Shown here: positions 50,026 to 58,440 of the stretch, piece after piece
How the letters are laid out: each line of letters begins with the position of its first letter
How positions within the stretch are numbered: position 1 is the first letter of the stretch
Assembly (NCBI GenBank): GCA_050633165.1
Contig: JBOEFZ010000014.1
Location: 3,732 to 67,731, forward strand
Direction of reading: 5' to 3'
Length of the DNA stretch: 64,000 bases
Origin: TMED27 sp050633165
GTDB taxonomy: Bacteria > Pseudomonadota > Alphaproteobacteria > Micavibrionales > Micavibrionaceae
Program-made: the position numbers and the translations under genes
Notes under the pieces: model-generated
What the model saw: only the letters and a program-made list of their open reading frames with translations
Told to the model about the DNA's origin: nothing
Database searches by the model: none

Positions 50026-50403
50026 CTACCCTTTATCTTCGCCAAGATGGCGGTTAATGGTTTCCATGAAAGAGCCGACGGATATCGGTTTGGAGATATA
50101 ATCTTCGCACCCGCCCTCACGGATTTTTTGCTCATCGCCCTTCATCGCGAACGCAGTCACGGCGATAACGGGGATGGGCTTTAGCTCCTCATCAGCCTTT
50201 AATTGCTTGGTCAAATCAAGGCCGGAAATTTCGGGCAATTGGATATCCATGAGGATTAAGTCGGGTTTATGCTCCCGCGCGAGGGAGAGGACATTTGTGC
50301 CGTCAAAGGCCTTGATCGTGTCGATGCCGTGCGCCTCCAACAAATCATGAAACAGCTTCATGTTTAATTCGTTATCTTCGACGATTAGAACAGTTTTTGA
50401 CAT
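50026..50403 (-). CDS. divK: single-domain response regulator DivK
   Basis: 125 residues. LIVEDNELNMKLF gives the acidic pair, LMDIQLPEISG the phosphoacceptor Asp53, AVTAFAMKGDE the Thr segment and ISKPIS the Lys. The same D53 and the NELNMKLFHDLL helix are typical of DivK, the polar cell-fate regulator acting on DivL/PleC/DivJ. Adjacent to pleD as in Caulobacter. None of its kinases is in the window. Confidence 0.95.
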   Translation of the reverse strand: MSKTVLIVEDNELNMKLFHDLLEAHGIDTIKAFDGTNVLSLAREHKPDLILMDIQLPEISGLDLTKQLKADEELKPIPVIAVTAFAMKGDEQKIREGGCEDYISKPISVGSFMETINRHLGEDKG

Positions 50404-50475
50404 AGGATAAGATACTTCGAAAAGCGTTAATGAACCGCTAACAGTGTAGCGATTTTATGGGGAGGATTAAAGATG

Positions 50476-51261
50476 TTATTTATGCGTGCCGCAGGCGTTT
50501 GCCATTGGCTCTAATGCGGATAATTCCTGCCATACGCTGAAGGCGCCGTAATTGATGTCCATGTCGCTGATGATGCTGTTTTCATGCAAAGTCAGCTTGA
50601 TTTCGTAATCGGGGGTTTGCTCGGTGCTTGATAGCGGGAAGAAAGCGAGATGGACGCGGTGGGCGGGGCTGTTTAATAAATCTTGCGCGGCGTCGAATTT
50701 TTCCGCGTTTGGAATGGGCGCGCCGATGATGGCATTGACCAGCACCGGCCCTTCATCGTCGCTGCCGTCGAACAAAATGGCGGAGGCGAATTTTTGTTTG
50801 TCTTTAATGGCTTGCAGGACGAATTTGCTATGCGCCATCGGGAATAATGTGTTGTCGGGCAAGGGGTAGCTTAGCCCCCCGGGGGCGGAGAATAGGGCTT
50901 GGCCGTTTGCGGCTTGGCCGCGCACTTCTTCGAATAGCTCGCCGTTTTGTTTGCGGCGAGAGATAAAATCCAGCGTTTTACCATCGAAGCTCTCAAACGT
51001 TGAGAAATCGCTGGTGATGCGCATCGCCGGCTCATCCGCGTATTCATAGAGCAGGTTAAAGCGGTGTTTGGAGGTCCATGCGTCACAATCCTCGTGCCAT
51101 TCATAATACATTTTTCCGGAGATATTGGCGATTTGCGAACCGTTGGAGACGGATTTGAGGGAGATGTCGTAGAGCGCCTTATGCGGAGTGAATGTCGATT
51201 GAGCGGCGATGGCGGCTTGTGGCAGGAATAATACCAATAGAATCAATGTATTTTTGAACAT
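50476..51261 (-). CDS. EipB/DUF1849-family periplasmic protein
   Basis: 261 residues. A signal peptide (~1–19, ending AIA-AQ) is followed by a beta-spiral-like body: ALYDISLKS, MYYEWHEDCDAWTSKHRF, RITSDFSTFESFDGKTLDF and SKFVLQAI are recurrent DUF1849 blocks. A cysteine in HEDCDAW and one in NACGTHK at the extreme C-terminus can form the disulfide known for Brucella EipB, needed for envelope integrity. It lies upstream of divK without an obvious operon link. Confidence 0.85.
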   Translation of the reverse strand: MFKNTLILLVLFLPQAAIAAQSTFTPHKALYDISLKSVSNGSQIANISGKMYYEWHEDCDAWTSKHRFNLLYEYADEPAMRITSDFSTFESFDGKTLDFISRRKQNGELFEEVRGQAANGQALFSAPGGLSYPLPDNTLFPMAHSKFVLQAIKDKQKFASAILFDGSDDEGPVLVNAIIGAPIPNAEKFDAAQDLLNSPAHRVHLAFFPLSSTEQTPDYEIKLTLHENSIISDMDINYGAFSVWQELSALEPMANACGTHK

Positions 51262-51418
51262 AGCTCACTATAACACTGCACTTATAATAATAAAGCGGCA
51301 AAAGATGCCTTAGTTGCCATAAATATTTTTCCCAATAGCAAAATATAGCATTAGCCAACACCTGCAAACCATTGAAATTATTAATTTTAAAATTGGCATG
51401 CTATTCGCAACGTTACTT

Positions 51419-51439
51419 CCCGTAAACATTATTTACGGG
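51419..51439 (+). promoter_or_regulatory. hairpin covering the ribosome-binding site of the degenerate GGDEF gene
   Basis: CCCGTAAA / TTTACGGG with a 5-nt loop. The right arm contains the GGGG that is the only Shine-Dalgarno candidate, about 12 bases before the ATG at 51452. It could restrict translation. Confidence 0.5.
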
Positions 51440-51451
51440 GACTTTTGAGAT

Positions 51452-52018
51452 ATGGCTACACAAGCAACACAACATGAATATGATACCGCGCAGGATTTTA
51501 TGCCCGCAATCAGCGGCACACCGAGCACTACATTACAAAATGCGCGGGCGCGGATTGCGAAGCTCGAGGCTTTGCGCGTGCATGATGAGAAGACCGGCCT
51601 TTTGAATGGCAAGGGCATGGTGCAGGCATTAACGCGTGAGGCGGCACGAATGAAGCGTGAAACTGCCGCATCTCATATTTTTGTCCATGTGCAAATTGAT
51701 AATTTAGAGAGCATTCGCGCGCAATTTGGCGCGTTGGCGGCGGAGATGGCGGTGCGGATTATGGCGCGGACATTATCTGGACAGGCGCGGGAATGTGATT
51801 TTTTAAGCCATAGCGCGGCGGATGAGTTTTCGCTTTTGCTGGTTAATGCGGATCAGGATCGGGTTATTCCGCGAATTCAGACGCTTAATTTAGGCTTGAA
51901 CAAGCTGAGCTTTCGTTGGAATGGGCAGGGTGTGCCGCTTCTTGCGAGCCTTGGGATTGAAACATGCGCGAAGGCGCAGGATTTAAACGAGATTTGCGAG
52001 GCTTATTTGGCCGCATAA
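51452..52018 (+). CDS. degenerate GGDEF-domain protein
   Basis: 188 residues. An N-terminal coiled coil (~25–45) leads into a shortened GGDEF fold: DEKTGLLNGKGM corresponds to the D-x-LTGL-N-R opening, and VHVQIDNLESIRAQFG to the metal-binding D-x-D-x-FK strand. At 121–126 the signature is SAADEF, with both glycines replaced by Ala, so cyclase activity is unlikely. It may bind c-di-GMP or GTP or only mediate protein contacts. It precedes a terminator and the unrecognised three-gene cluster. Confidence 0.75.
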   Translation: MATQATQHEYDTAQDFMPAISGTPSTTLQNARARIAKLEALRVHDEKTGLLNGKGMVQALTREAARMKRETAASHIFVHVQIDNLESIRAQFGALAAEMAVRIMARTLSGQARECDFLSHSAADEFSLLLVNADQDRVIPRIQTLNLGLNKLSFRWNGQGVPLLASLGIETCAKAQDLNEICEAYLAA

Positions 52019-52083
52019 CATTATAATAAGCCCCCCTCAGTCTGCCGACCCTAACCCCTACCCCTCCAATGGCAGACACCCCC

Positions 52084-52131
52084 AAAGCCCCGAGAGCAGC
52101 GATCTATACGCGCTTTCGGGGCTTCTTTTTT
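52084..52131 (+). terminator. Rho-independent terminator after degenerate GGDEF gene
   Basis: AAGCCCCG / CGGGGCTT stem (52085–52092 with 52117–52124), a 24-nt loop with minor pairing, then CTTTTTT. It ends the preceding transcript and rules out an in-frame start at 52069 for the next gene. Confidence 0.75.
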
Positions 52132-52141
52132 AGGGCGGATT

Positions 52142-52171
52142 TTGACAAGAGAAGCGGCTTTTTGATAGAGT
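52142..52171 (+). promoter_or_regulatory. promoter of the coiled-coil gene cluster
   Basis: TTGACA (52142–52147), 18 bases, TAGAGT (52166–52171), 29 bases before the start codon and directly after the terminator. Confidence 0.5.
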
Positions 52172-52200
52172 CGCTTATCGCAAATCACAACGGAGTTTTT

Positions 52201-52848
52201 ATGCCATTTGATGCGGCGGTTGCCGAAAATGACACGACCACAAAACGCGAAAAAGACGTTGGTGAAATGGCATGGGGTGAGATTTTACGAAGCCCGCATA
52301 TTCCCAATAATTTCAAAGATTTGATTATGCTGCAGCTCGACGCGGCGGGGCAATTGCCGGGGCTTATTAAACGGGCGCGGTTCGGCTTATCGCTTGATGA
52401 AGAAATCGAGCAGAAGCGTGAAGAGCGGGAAAAAGCACTCGGGCAGCTTTTGTTTTTTCAGCAGCAGCGCGCGGATTTCGTGGCCTTGTTACAGCAGCAA
52501 AAATATATGGTTGGTAAGGAGCTGGACAATGTTAATGGCCTTATCAATAAATTACGCGGGAAAAAGGGGCAGGACGGGTTAATTGAGGATCTAACAGATT
52601 ACCGCAATGATTTGCGCACGCATGAAAAAAGCCTTAGCAAAATGGCGCGTGAAGCGGCGGTTGTTGGCACGATTAAAGGGCTTGGCACGTTGATGCGGAC
52701 ATTCGGACGGGTGAGCGAAACTATTTACAACAGACGCGCGGAGATTTTGGGTGCGATGGCCGTGGCAGGGCGTGTTGTTGGTGGCGTCGCGCAGCTTGCG
52801 GGGCAAGGCTTGGGGCAAATCGGTCGCCTTGCCTTTTCATTTGTGTAA
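52201..52848 (+). CDS. unrecognised coiled-coil protein, cluster gene 1
   Basis: 215 residues, no signal peptide. A ~65-residue globular N-terminus contains SPHIPNNFKDLIMLQLDAAG followed by FGLSLDEEIEQKREEREKAL; a long coiled coil (~75–165) follows, and the last ~35 residues are hydrophobic and Gly/Ala-rich (AVAGRVVGGVAQLAGQGLG), possibly membrane-seeking. GGAG sits five bases before the ATG at 52201; the longer reading from 52069 runs through the terminator. The N-terminal L-x-L-x4-G-x2-GL...F-x-L-x3-EE spacing recurs in cluster gene 3. Function unknown. Confidence 0.72.
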   Translation: MPFDAAVAENDTTTKREKDVGEMAWGEILRSPHIPNNFKDLIMLQLDAAGQLPGLIKRARFGLSLDEEIEQKREEREKALGQLLFFQQQRADFVALLQQQKYMVGKELDNVNGLINKLRGKKGQDGLIEDLTDYRNDLRTHEKSLSKMAREAAVVGTIKGLGTLMRTFGRVSETIYNRRAEILGAMAVAGRVVGGVAQLAGQGLGQIGRLAFSFV

Positions 52849-52869
52849 ATTCATGTTTACTATTCCTTT

Positions 52870-53565
52870 ATGGCTATTGATTCAGAACAGGTTTTAAAAT
52901 CATTCGGGCAAACGTCGGAGACGCAGTTTTCGCTGCTTTATGCGTTGCAGCTTTTTATTGCGTGCGAGGAGGATAAGAGCCATGCGGCCTATGATATTGC
53001 GGGCGAGGATGCGTTTAGGCTGTGTGCCGCGCCGGGGCGCCTTGGTAAAAACTTGGTGCATATTCGGGATTTTATTTTGTGGCAGCGGAATATTTTGAAG
53101 CTCGATGATGGGGAGATTCTGGAGACGGAATTGCCGCGCGGGTTAAAACATAAATATCCGGTGAAGGCTTCACGATTGGCGGAAGAACCCTCGCGCGAGG
53201 TGCGCGAAAGCGGGATTAAAACTTTGCTGGATGAAATTGATGCCTATATGGCGAAATTTAACGAGGTGCGGGCGATTTTGGAGGCCACCGAGGATCGGTT
53301 TTTAACCGTTGAGGAAACGCTGAGCCGTGCGGAGAGCCTTGATGAAGGGGTTGCGGGCGCGATGAAGGATCAAAAGGCGGAGTTGGAGCGGATGCGGATT
53401 GCGCTGACCGATTTGCGGGGGGATTTGGAAGATCCCACCCTGCCGGATTTAATCAAATTCGCCGATACGCCGAAGGCCGCATGGGGTTTGATGAAGCATT
53501 TAAGCGCAGTGAATTTACAAGCGCGCGAGGCGATACGGCGGTATCAGTTGGCGGAGACTAGCTAA
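52870..53565 (+). CDS. unrecognised protein, cluster gene 2
   Basis: 231 residues, no signal peptide. The first ~85 residues form a compact helical domain (TQFSLLYALQLFIACEEDKSH, FILWQRNILKLDDGE); residues ~110–225 are charged coiled coil (LLDEIDAYMAKFNEVRAIL, MKDQKAELERMRIALTDLRGDLED). It starts 21 bases after cluster gene 1 and is surely co-transcribed. Acidic residues dominate the second half. No family is recognised; a cytoskeletal, scaffold or phage-like structural part are all possible. Confidence 0.7.
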   Translation: MAIDSEQVLKSFGQTSETQFSLLYALQLFIACEEDKSHAAYDIAGEDAFRLCAAPGRLGKNLVHIRDFILWQRNILKLDDGEILETELPRGLKHKYPVKASRLAEEPSREVRESGIKTLLDEIDAYMAKFNEVRAILEATEDRFLTVEETLSRAESLDEGVAGAMKDQKAELERMRIALTDLRGDLEDPTLPDLIKFADTPKAAWGLMKHLSAVNLQAREAIRRYQLAETS

Positions 53566-53623
53566 CCGCACACCCTGCAAAACAGTATAAGTCATTGATA
53601 ATTAACTACAAAACCCTCACCTT

Positions 53624-53653
53624 TTGACTCTTTCCACCTCATTCCTGTATCAT
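53624..53653 (+). promoter_or_regulatory. promoter of cluster gene 3
   Basis: TTGACT (53624–53629), 18 bases, TATCAT (53648–53653), 27 bases before the ATG at 53681. The 115-base gap after gene 2 gives room for it. Confidence 0.5.
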
Positions 53654-53680
53654 GTTTTTATTCACTAAACGTGGTAATTT

Positions 53681-54565
53681 ATGGCATTAGCAGCAGAAGA
53701 ACGATTAGAAGACGAGCATCAGGCAAAATCAATGTCCGATATTATTGCGGGCAGCCTTCCCAAATCATTATTAAATCGTATGCGTCTTGAGCTTCAGCGC
53801 TCTGGGTTAGGGGCAGGATTGCTTCGCGTGCAGGATTTCAAGCTTACAGAAGCAGAAGAAGCAGAAATGCTTCGTAGACAAATGGATATTGATGCAGCGA
53901 TTGAGGCAGCAAAGTTTGTTTCTGTACGTGATCACGTTACGGAATTTGCAAACACCTTCGGAAAGAATATTTCAAAACTCGGCGCGCAGATCAGGCAGGA
54001 TATTGATGGCTTGTTGGATGCGGGACTACAGAGAAATGATGCTATCATTCAAAAATTAGAGATCTATGAAGCCGAAATGCGTGGCTACAATCGTAACATT
54101 TCAGAAGCTCAAAACGCGATCAATCAAGCAAGAAGTGTGGATGTCATTAAGAACATTTGGGATCATTTGAGCAATCAGGAACGGAATTTTACAAGAACCG
54201 TAAGTAACTACGGTCAGCATCGGGCACAATATGCACCTACATCCGGCTGGTCTTACAGAAGCCATTCAAACAATAACACCAGCACTGCTTTTGCATCAGC
54301 TGGGTTTGGATTGGATGCTTATACGCCGGATCGTGATGACAATCGCCGCGCTGATTATGGGTATGGGCTTGATTTGGGCTTTGGCGACGAGGGTGGTAGC
54401 ACGAAAAAGCCAACCGCCGAAGAGAAAAAGAAGCTCAAAGAGGCCATGAAAAAGCTTATGGCGGAGATGGGTACAACGGCGAATGGTAATGGAACACCCT
54501 CAGCGAAACATACCACCAAAACCACAGCACCAACGGCCAAGCCGCCTGCGCCAAGCGTTGGGTAA
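53681..54565 (+). CDS. unrecognised coiled-coil protein with low-complexity tail, cluster gene 3
   Basis: 294 residues, no signal peptide. The N-terminus (SMSDIIAGSLPKSLLNRMRL, then ELQRSGLGAGLL and FKLTEAEEAEML) resembles cluster gene 1; a helical region (~70–185) follows, then a Tyr/Asn/Ser/Gly-rich segment (SGWSYRSHSNNNTSTAF; DYGYGLDLGFGDEGG), a Lys-rich helix (EEKKKLKEAMKKLMAEM) and a Thr/Pro/Ala tail. The codon use is more relaxed and A/T-richer than gene 2. It has its own promoter and no terminator before convergent aspS. Function unknown. Confidence 0.7.
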   Translation: MALAAEERLEDEHQAKSMSDIIAGSLPKSLLNRMRLELQRSGLGAGLLRVQDFKLTEAEEAEMLRRQMDIDAAIEAAKFVSVRDHVTEFANTFGKNISKLGAQIRQDIDGLLDAGLQRNDAIIQKLEIYEAEMRGYNRNISEAQNAINQARSVDVIKNIWDHLSNQERNFTRTVSNYGQHRAQYAPTSGWSYRSHSNNNTSTAFASAGFGLDAYTPDRDDNRRADYGYGLDLGFGDEGGSTKKPTAEEKKKLKEAMKKLMAEMGTTANGNGTPSAKHTTKTTAPTAKPPAPSVG

Positions 54566-54579
54566 TCCATAACAATAGT

Positions 54580-56397
54580 TTAAGCCGCTTCATCCGCTGC
54601 TACGGATTTTTTCGGCAAGTTCAATTTCAAATGTAATGCCTTTAATTGCTCGTGATCGACGCTGCTTGGGGCTTGCATCATGGCGTCTTCGTATTGGCCG
54701 TTCATGACGAAGGCGTAGACTTCACGTAGGTTTGGTTCATCGGCAAGGAGCATGACGATGCGGTCGATACCAAAAGCAAGGCCGCCATGGGGGGGAGCGC
54801 CGTAGCGCATGGCGTTTAGCATGCCGCCGAATTCTTTTTCGAGGACGTCTTTGTCGTATCCGGCGATACCGAATGCTTTTTCCATGATTTCGGGTTTGTG
54901 GTTACGGATTGCGCCGGAGGCGAGTTCGAAGCCGTTACACACGCAATCATATTGGTTGGCGTAGATATCGAGGGGGTCTTTTTCCTCGAGGTCTTTCATG
55001 CCGCCTTGGGGCATTGAGAACGGGTTGTGGGAGAAGTCGATTTTTTGTGCGGCTTCGTCAAATTCATACATGGGGAAATCGACGATCCATGCGAGTTTGT
55101 AGACATTTTGCTCGCGCGCGGCTTCGTGCCCTTCGGGGAGCGCGTCACAGATTGCATCGCGGGCCGCGCCGGCGAATTTTGCGGCGGGAGCTTCGGCGTT
55201 GCAGATGAAGAAGATGGCGTCGCCGTCTTCGCATCCCGCAGTTTCGCGGATTTTGGCTTGCGCGGCTTCGGGGATGAATTTGGCGATCGGGCCTTTGCCT
55301 GCACCGTCTTCGAAGAGGACATAGCCGAGGCCCGGTGCGCCTTCGCCTTGCGCCCATGAATTGAGCTTGTCGAAGAAGCTGCGTGGTTGGTCGGCGACGG
55401 ATGGGGCGCGGATGGCGCGGACGACTTTGCCTTCGCCCTTGAAGGCTTTGAACTCGACATCATCGCTGGCGAAGATTTCGGTTACGTCTACGATCTCGAG
55501 CGGGTTGCGGAGGTCTGGTTTATCCGAGCCGTATTTTAGCATGGCGGTTTTATAGGGGATGTTTTCGCACCAGATTACGTCGCGTTTTTCGCCCGTAAAG
55601 TCGGCGAATTTTTTGAAGGTTTCCTCGATGACGGGTTGGATGGTGTCGTGCACGTCTTGTTGGGTGACGAAGGACATCTCAACATCAAGTTGGTAGAATT
55701 CGGCCAAACGGTCGGCGCGGCCGTCTTCGTCACGGAAACATGGGGCGATTTGGAAATATTTGTCAAAGCCGCTCATCATCAGCATTTGTTTGAATTGCTG
55801 TGGGGCTTGGGGGAGGGCGTAGAATTTGCCGGGGTGGAGGCGTGAGGGGACGAGGTAATCGCGCGCGCCTTCGGGGCTGGATGCCGTTAAGATCGGGGTT
55901 TGGAATTCTTGGAAATCTTTTGCCCACATTTGGGTGCGGAAATTGGCAATGACATCATTACGCAGGCGGATTTTGCGTTGCATGTTTTCGCGGCGAAGAT
56001 CGAGATAGCGGTATTTGAGGCGGATATCCTCGCCTGCGCCGTCATCCTCATAGACTTGGAACGGGATGATGTCGGCGGCGCCTTGGAGCTCAAAGCTTTC
56101 GATGCGGATTTCGATCTCGCCCGTGGGCATTTTGGCGTTGATGGTGTTGTCGGTCCGGGCGGCAACTGTGCCATCAATGGTCAGGACGCTTTCGACCCGG
56201 ATTTTCTCGAGATCCGCCATGAGGGGGCTGCCCTCCTCCACCACGCATTGCGTGATGCCGTATGTATCGCGCAGGATGATGAATAATACGCCGCCAAGGT
56301 CATAGATGCGATGCACCCAACCGGAAAGGCGAACCGTTTCGCCTTCGTTAGATTTGCGGAGTTGTGAGCAGGTGTGTGTTCTGTATGCGTGTGTCAT
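54580..56397 (-). CDS. aspS: aspartyl-tRNA synthetase
   Basis: 605 residues. An N-terminal OB-fold anticodon domain (VRLSGWVHRIYDLGGVLFIILRD), class II motif 2 (FRDEDGRADRLAEFYQLD), a bacterial GAD insertion domain (~290–420) and motif 3 (GGLAFGIDRIVMLL) are present. It charges tRNA-Asp, probably also tRNA-Asn if the genome lacks asnS, as in many alphaproteobacteria; that is inferred from the class. The ATG at 56397 opens AYRTHTCSQLR; the longer reading enters a repeat. Confidence 0.97.
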   Translation of the reverse strand: MTHAYRTHTCSQLRKSNEGETVRLSGWVHRIYDLGGVLFIILRDTYGITQCVVEEGSPLMADLEKIRVESVLTIDGTVAARTDNTINAKMPTGEIEIRIESFELQGAADIIPFQVYEDDGAGEDIRLKYRYLDLRRENMQRKIRLRNDVIANFRTQMWAKDFQEFQTPILTASSPEGARDYLVPSRLHPGKFYALPQAPQQFKQMLMMSGFDKYFQIAPCFRDEDGRADRLAEFYQLDVEMSFVTQQDVHDTIQPVIEETFKKFADFTGEKRDVIWCENIPYKTAMLKYGSDKPDLRNPLEIVDVTEIFASDDVEFKAFKGEGKVVRAIRAPSVADQPRSFFDKLNSWAQGEGAPGLGYVLFEDGAGKGPIAKFIPEAAQAKIRETAGCEDGDAIFFICNAEAPAAKFAGAARDAICDALPEGHEAAREQNVYKLAWIVDFPMYEFDEAAQKIDFSHNPFSMPQGGMKDLEEKDPLDIYANQYDCVCNGFELASGAIRNHKPEIMEKAFGIAGYDKDVLEKEFGGMLNAMRYGAPPHGGLAFGIDRIVMLLADEPNLREVYAFVMNGQYEDAMMQAPSSVDHEQLKALHLKLNLPKKSVAADEAA

Positions 56398-56406
56398 GTA
56401 AGTTTT

Positions 56407-56488
56407 ATAACCACCAAGACACCAAGTCACAAAGGTTTTTTATGAAATAATTAAAAGAATCCTTGGTGTCTTGGCGCCTTGGTGGTTA
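56407..56488. repeat. ACCAAGACACCAAG-type hairpin between aspS and rnd, copy 2
   Basis: ATAACCACCAAGACACCAAG opens it and CTTGGCGCCTTGGTGGTT closes it. It fills nearly all of the 101 bases between two divergent starts, so the promoters of both genes must overlap or be supplied by it. Confidence 0.85.
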
Positions 56489-56498
56489 AACCTTATAC

Positions 56499-57650
56499 AT
56501 GCTTATTACATCACAAAAGGCGCTTGAGGAATTTTGCGCGGGGTTACGATCCGAAACATTCCTGACCGTGGATACCGAGTTTTTGCGGGAGAAGACTTAT
56601 TATCCCAAGCTTTGCCTTGTGCAGATCGGGGCGGCAGATGGACGCGCGGCGGCGGTTGATCCGTTGGCGGAAGGGATTGATTTGGCGCCGGTTTATGATT
56701 TGCTGTTTAACCCTGATATTTTGAAGATATTTCATGCCGCGCGGCAGGATTTGGAGATATTTTATAATCTTACCGGCAAAGTTCCTGCGCCTTTGTTTGA
56801 TACGCAGATTGCGGCGATGGTTTGCGGGTATGGCGAGCAGGTTGGCTATGAGGCGTTGGTGCGCGACATTACGGATGGAAATATTGATAAGAGCGTGCAA
56901 TATACGAATTGGTCGGTGCGGCCATTGTCGGATGTGCAGGTTGAGTATGCGCTTGGCGATGTTACGCATTTGGTGAAGATTTACGAGCATTTGCGGGATA
57001 AATTGGAGGCGCGTGGGCGGACGCATTGGGTGTTTGAGGAAGAGGCCGTTTTGAACGATCCGGCGACCTACGCCGCGCCGGTTGAGGATGTGTGGCAGCG
57101 GGTGAAGGTGAAATCGCCCAAACCCCAGACTTTGGCGGTGTTAAAGGCATTGGCGGCGTGGCGCGAAGTGCGGGCGCGGAAGAAGGATATTCCGAAGAAT
57201 TGGGTGATGCGGGATGAAACCTTGGCGGATATGGCGGCGCGTTGCCCCAAAGATGTTAAGGGATTGAAGAAAATTCGCAATATGAGCGACAAAGTCGCGG
57301 AGGGAAACTCCGGTGCAGAGATATTAAAGCTTATTAAGGATGCGTTGGCGAGTGATCCGGCGGGGTGGCCGGCGGTTACGAAGAAAAAACCGCCCTCTGC
57401 GCGCGTGACAGCGATTACAGAAATTTTGCGGATGCTGTTGAAAATTCGTGCGGCAGAAGAGGGGGTTGCCGCGAAGTTGATTGCAACGCCGGCGGATCTT
57501 GAGGGGGTGGCGAAGGATGATGCGGCGGATGTTGCCGTGCTATCGGGTTGGCGACGGGAAATTTTCGGCGAGGATGCGCTGCGCCTTAAGAATGGTGAAA
57601 TTGCGATTGGGCTTAAGGATGGTAGGATTGCGGTGATTGAAACTTCATAA
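56499..57650 (+). CDS. rnd: ribonuclease D
   Basis: 383 residues. DEDD exonuclease domain: Asp25 and Glu27 in FLTVDTEFLR, HAARQDLEIF with the second Asp, and the final YALGDVTHLVKIYEHL with the Y-x3-D of DEDDy enzymes. An HRDC-like helical domain follows (~205–290). It trims 3' ends of tRNA precursors. It is divergent from aspS, a common alphaproteobacterial arrangement. Confidence 0.94.
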   Translation: MLITSQKALEEFCAGLRSETFLTVDTEFLREKTYYPKLCLVQIGAADGRAAAVDPLAEGIDLAPVYDLLFNPDILKIFHAARQDLEIFYNLTGKVPAPLFDTQIAAMVCGYGEQVGYEALVRDITDGNIDKSVQYTNWSVRPLSDVQVEYALGDVTHLVKIYEHLRDKLEARGRTHWVFEEEAVLNDPATYAAPVEDVWQRVKVKSPKPQTLAVLKALAAWREVRARKKDIPKNWVMRDETLADMAARCPKDVKGLKKIRNMSDKVAEGNSGAEILKLIKDALASDPAGWPAVTKKKPPSARVTAITEILRMLLKIRAAEEGVAAKLIATPADLEGVAKDDAADVAVLSGWRREIFGEDALRLKNGEIAIGLKDGRIAVIETS

Positions 57651-57671
57651 ACGTCATTGCGGGGATAACAG

Positions 57672-58226
57672 ATGAAACAGCTTTATATACTTAGGCATGC
57701 GCAGGCGGCGGGGACGCCGGTGGGCGGGACGGATAAGGATCGGGAGCTTACGGCGCAGGGGGTGAGCGATGCAAAAGCGCTAGGGGCGGCCATGGCGGCG
57801 GCGGAATTTTTGCCGGAATTGGTGTTATGCTCTCCGGCGGTGCGGACGCGGCAGACTTTGCGCAGCGCCTTGGCGGCTTTAGAAGAAATAAGCGGTATTT
57901 CGCCCGTGATTGAATATCCGGAAGCGCTTTATAATGCGCCGCAGGGGGATTATAAAGCGGCATTGCAGGGGGTGGTGGCGGATGTCGCCTCGGTTTTTCT
58001 GGTCGGGCATAATCCGGGGATACATGCGCTGGCGGCGAGCTTGGTGAATGAGGATCATCCTTCGATGGTGAGCCGATTGGCGGCGGGATATGCGCCGGGG
58101 ACATTGAGCGCGATACGGTGTGATATTGCCGATTGGAGAGATTTACAGCCGTATGAGAATGGCTTAATCGCGATATTGGAGGCGACGGAGTATAATGGGA
58201 CGGATCGTCCGACGCGGTGGATGTAG
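57672..58226 (+). CDS. SixA-like histidine phosphatase
   Basis: 184 residues of the phosphoglycerate-mutase superfamily. LRHAQA supplies the phosphoacceptor His9, DRELTAQG and CSPAVRTRQT follow, and FLVGHNPGIHAL carries the second catalytic His. The compact form without insertions is that of SixA, which dephosphorylates Hpt-type phosphohistidines; the window's hybrid kinase has such a domain, but no direct link is shown. It follows rnd by 21 bases. Confidence 0.85.
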   Translation: MKQLYILRHAQAAGTPVGGTDKDRELTAQGVSDAKALGAAMAAAEFLPELVLCSPAVRTRQTLRSALAALEEISGISPVIEYPEALYNAPQGDYKAALQGVVADVASVFLVGHNPGIHALAASLVNEDHPSMVSRLAAGYAPGTLSAIRCDIADWRDLQPYENGLIAILEATEYNGTDRPTRWM

Positions 58227-58335
58227 GCTGTAATCGTTTCATTGTGAGCGTCGTCAAATTTCACCTCATGTGGATTTACCACATTTCAGCTCATTTTCCT
58301 CGTCACACTAAAACGCTTTTTGCCTATGCTTTTTT

Positions 58336-58440
58336 AACCACAGAATGCACAGAGTTTAAAAAGAAACCATAGAGATTTTCCCTCTGCGCCCTCAAAATTT
58401 CTCTGTGTTTTCTGTGGTTATTTTTTGCCTGCGGCGCTTT
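58336..58440. repeat. AACCACAGA-type hairpin plus TTGCCTGCGGCGCT core downstream of hdaA
   Basis: AACCACAGAATGCACAGAG and CTCTGTGTTTTCTGTGGTT pair imperfectly (58336–58419), followed by TTGCCTGCGGCGCTTT (58425–58440), which runs up to the hdaA stop. It lies in the convergent region between sixA and hdaA. Confidence 0.75.

Noticed and set aside
52069..52200. In-frame N-terminal extension of cluster gene 1
   Set aside because: It would be read through a clear Rho-independent terminator and a promoter; the ATG at 52201 has a ribosome-binding site.
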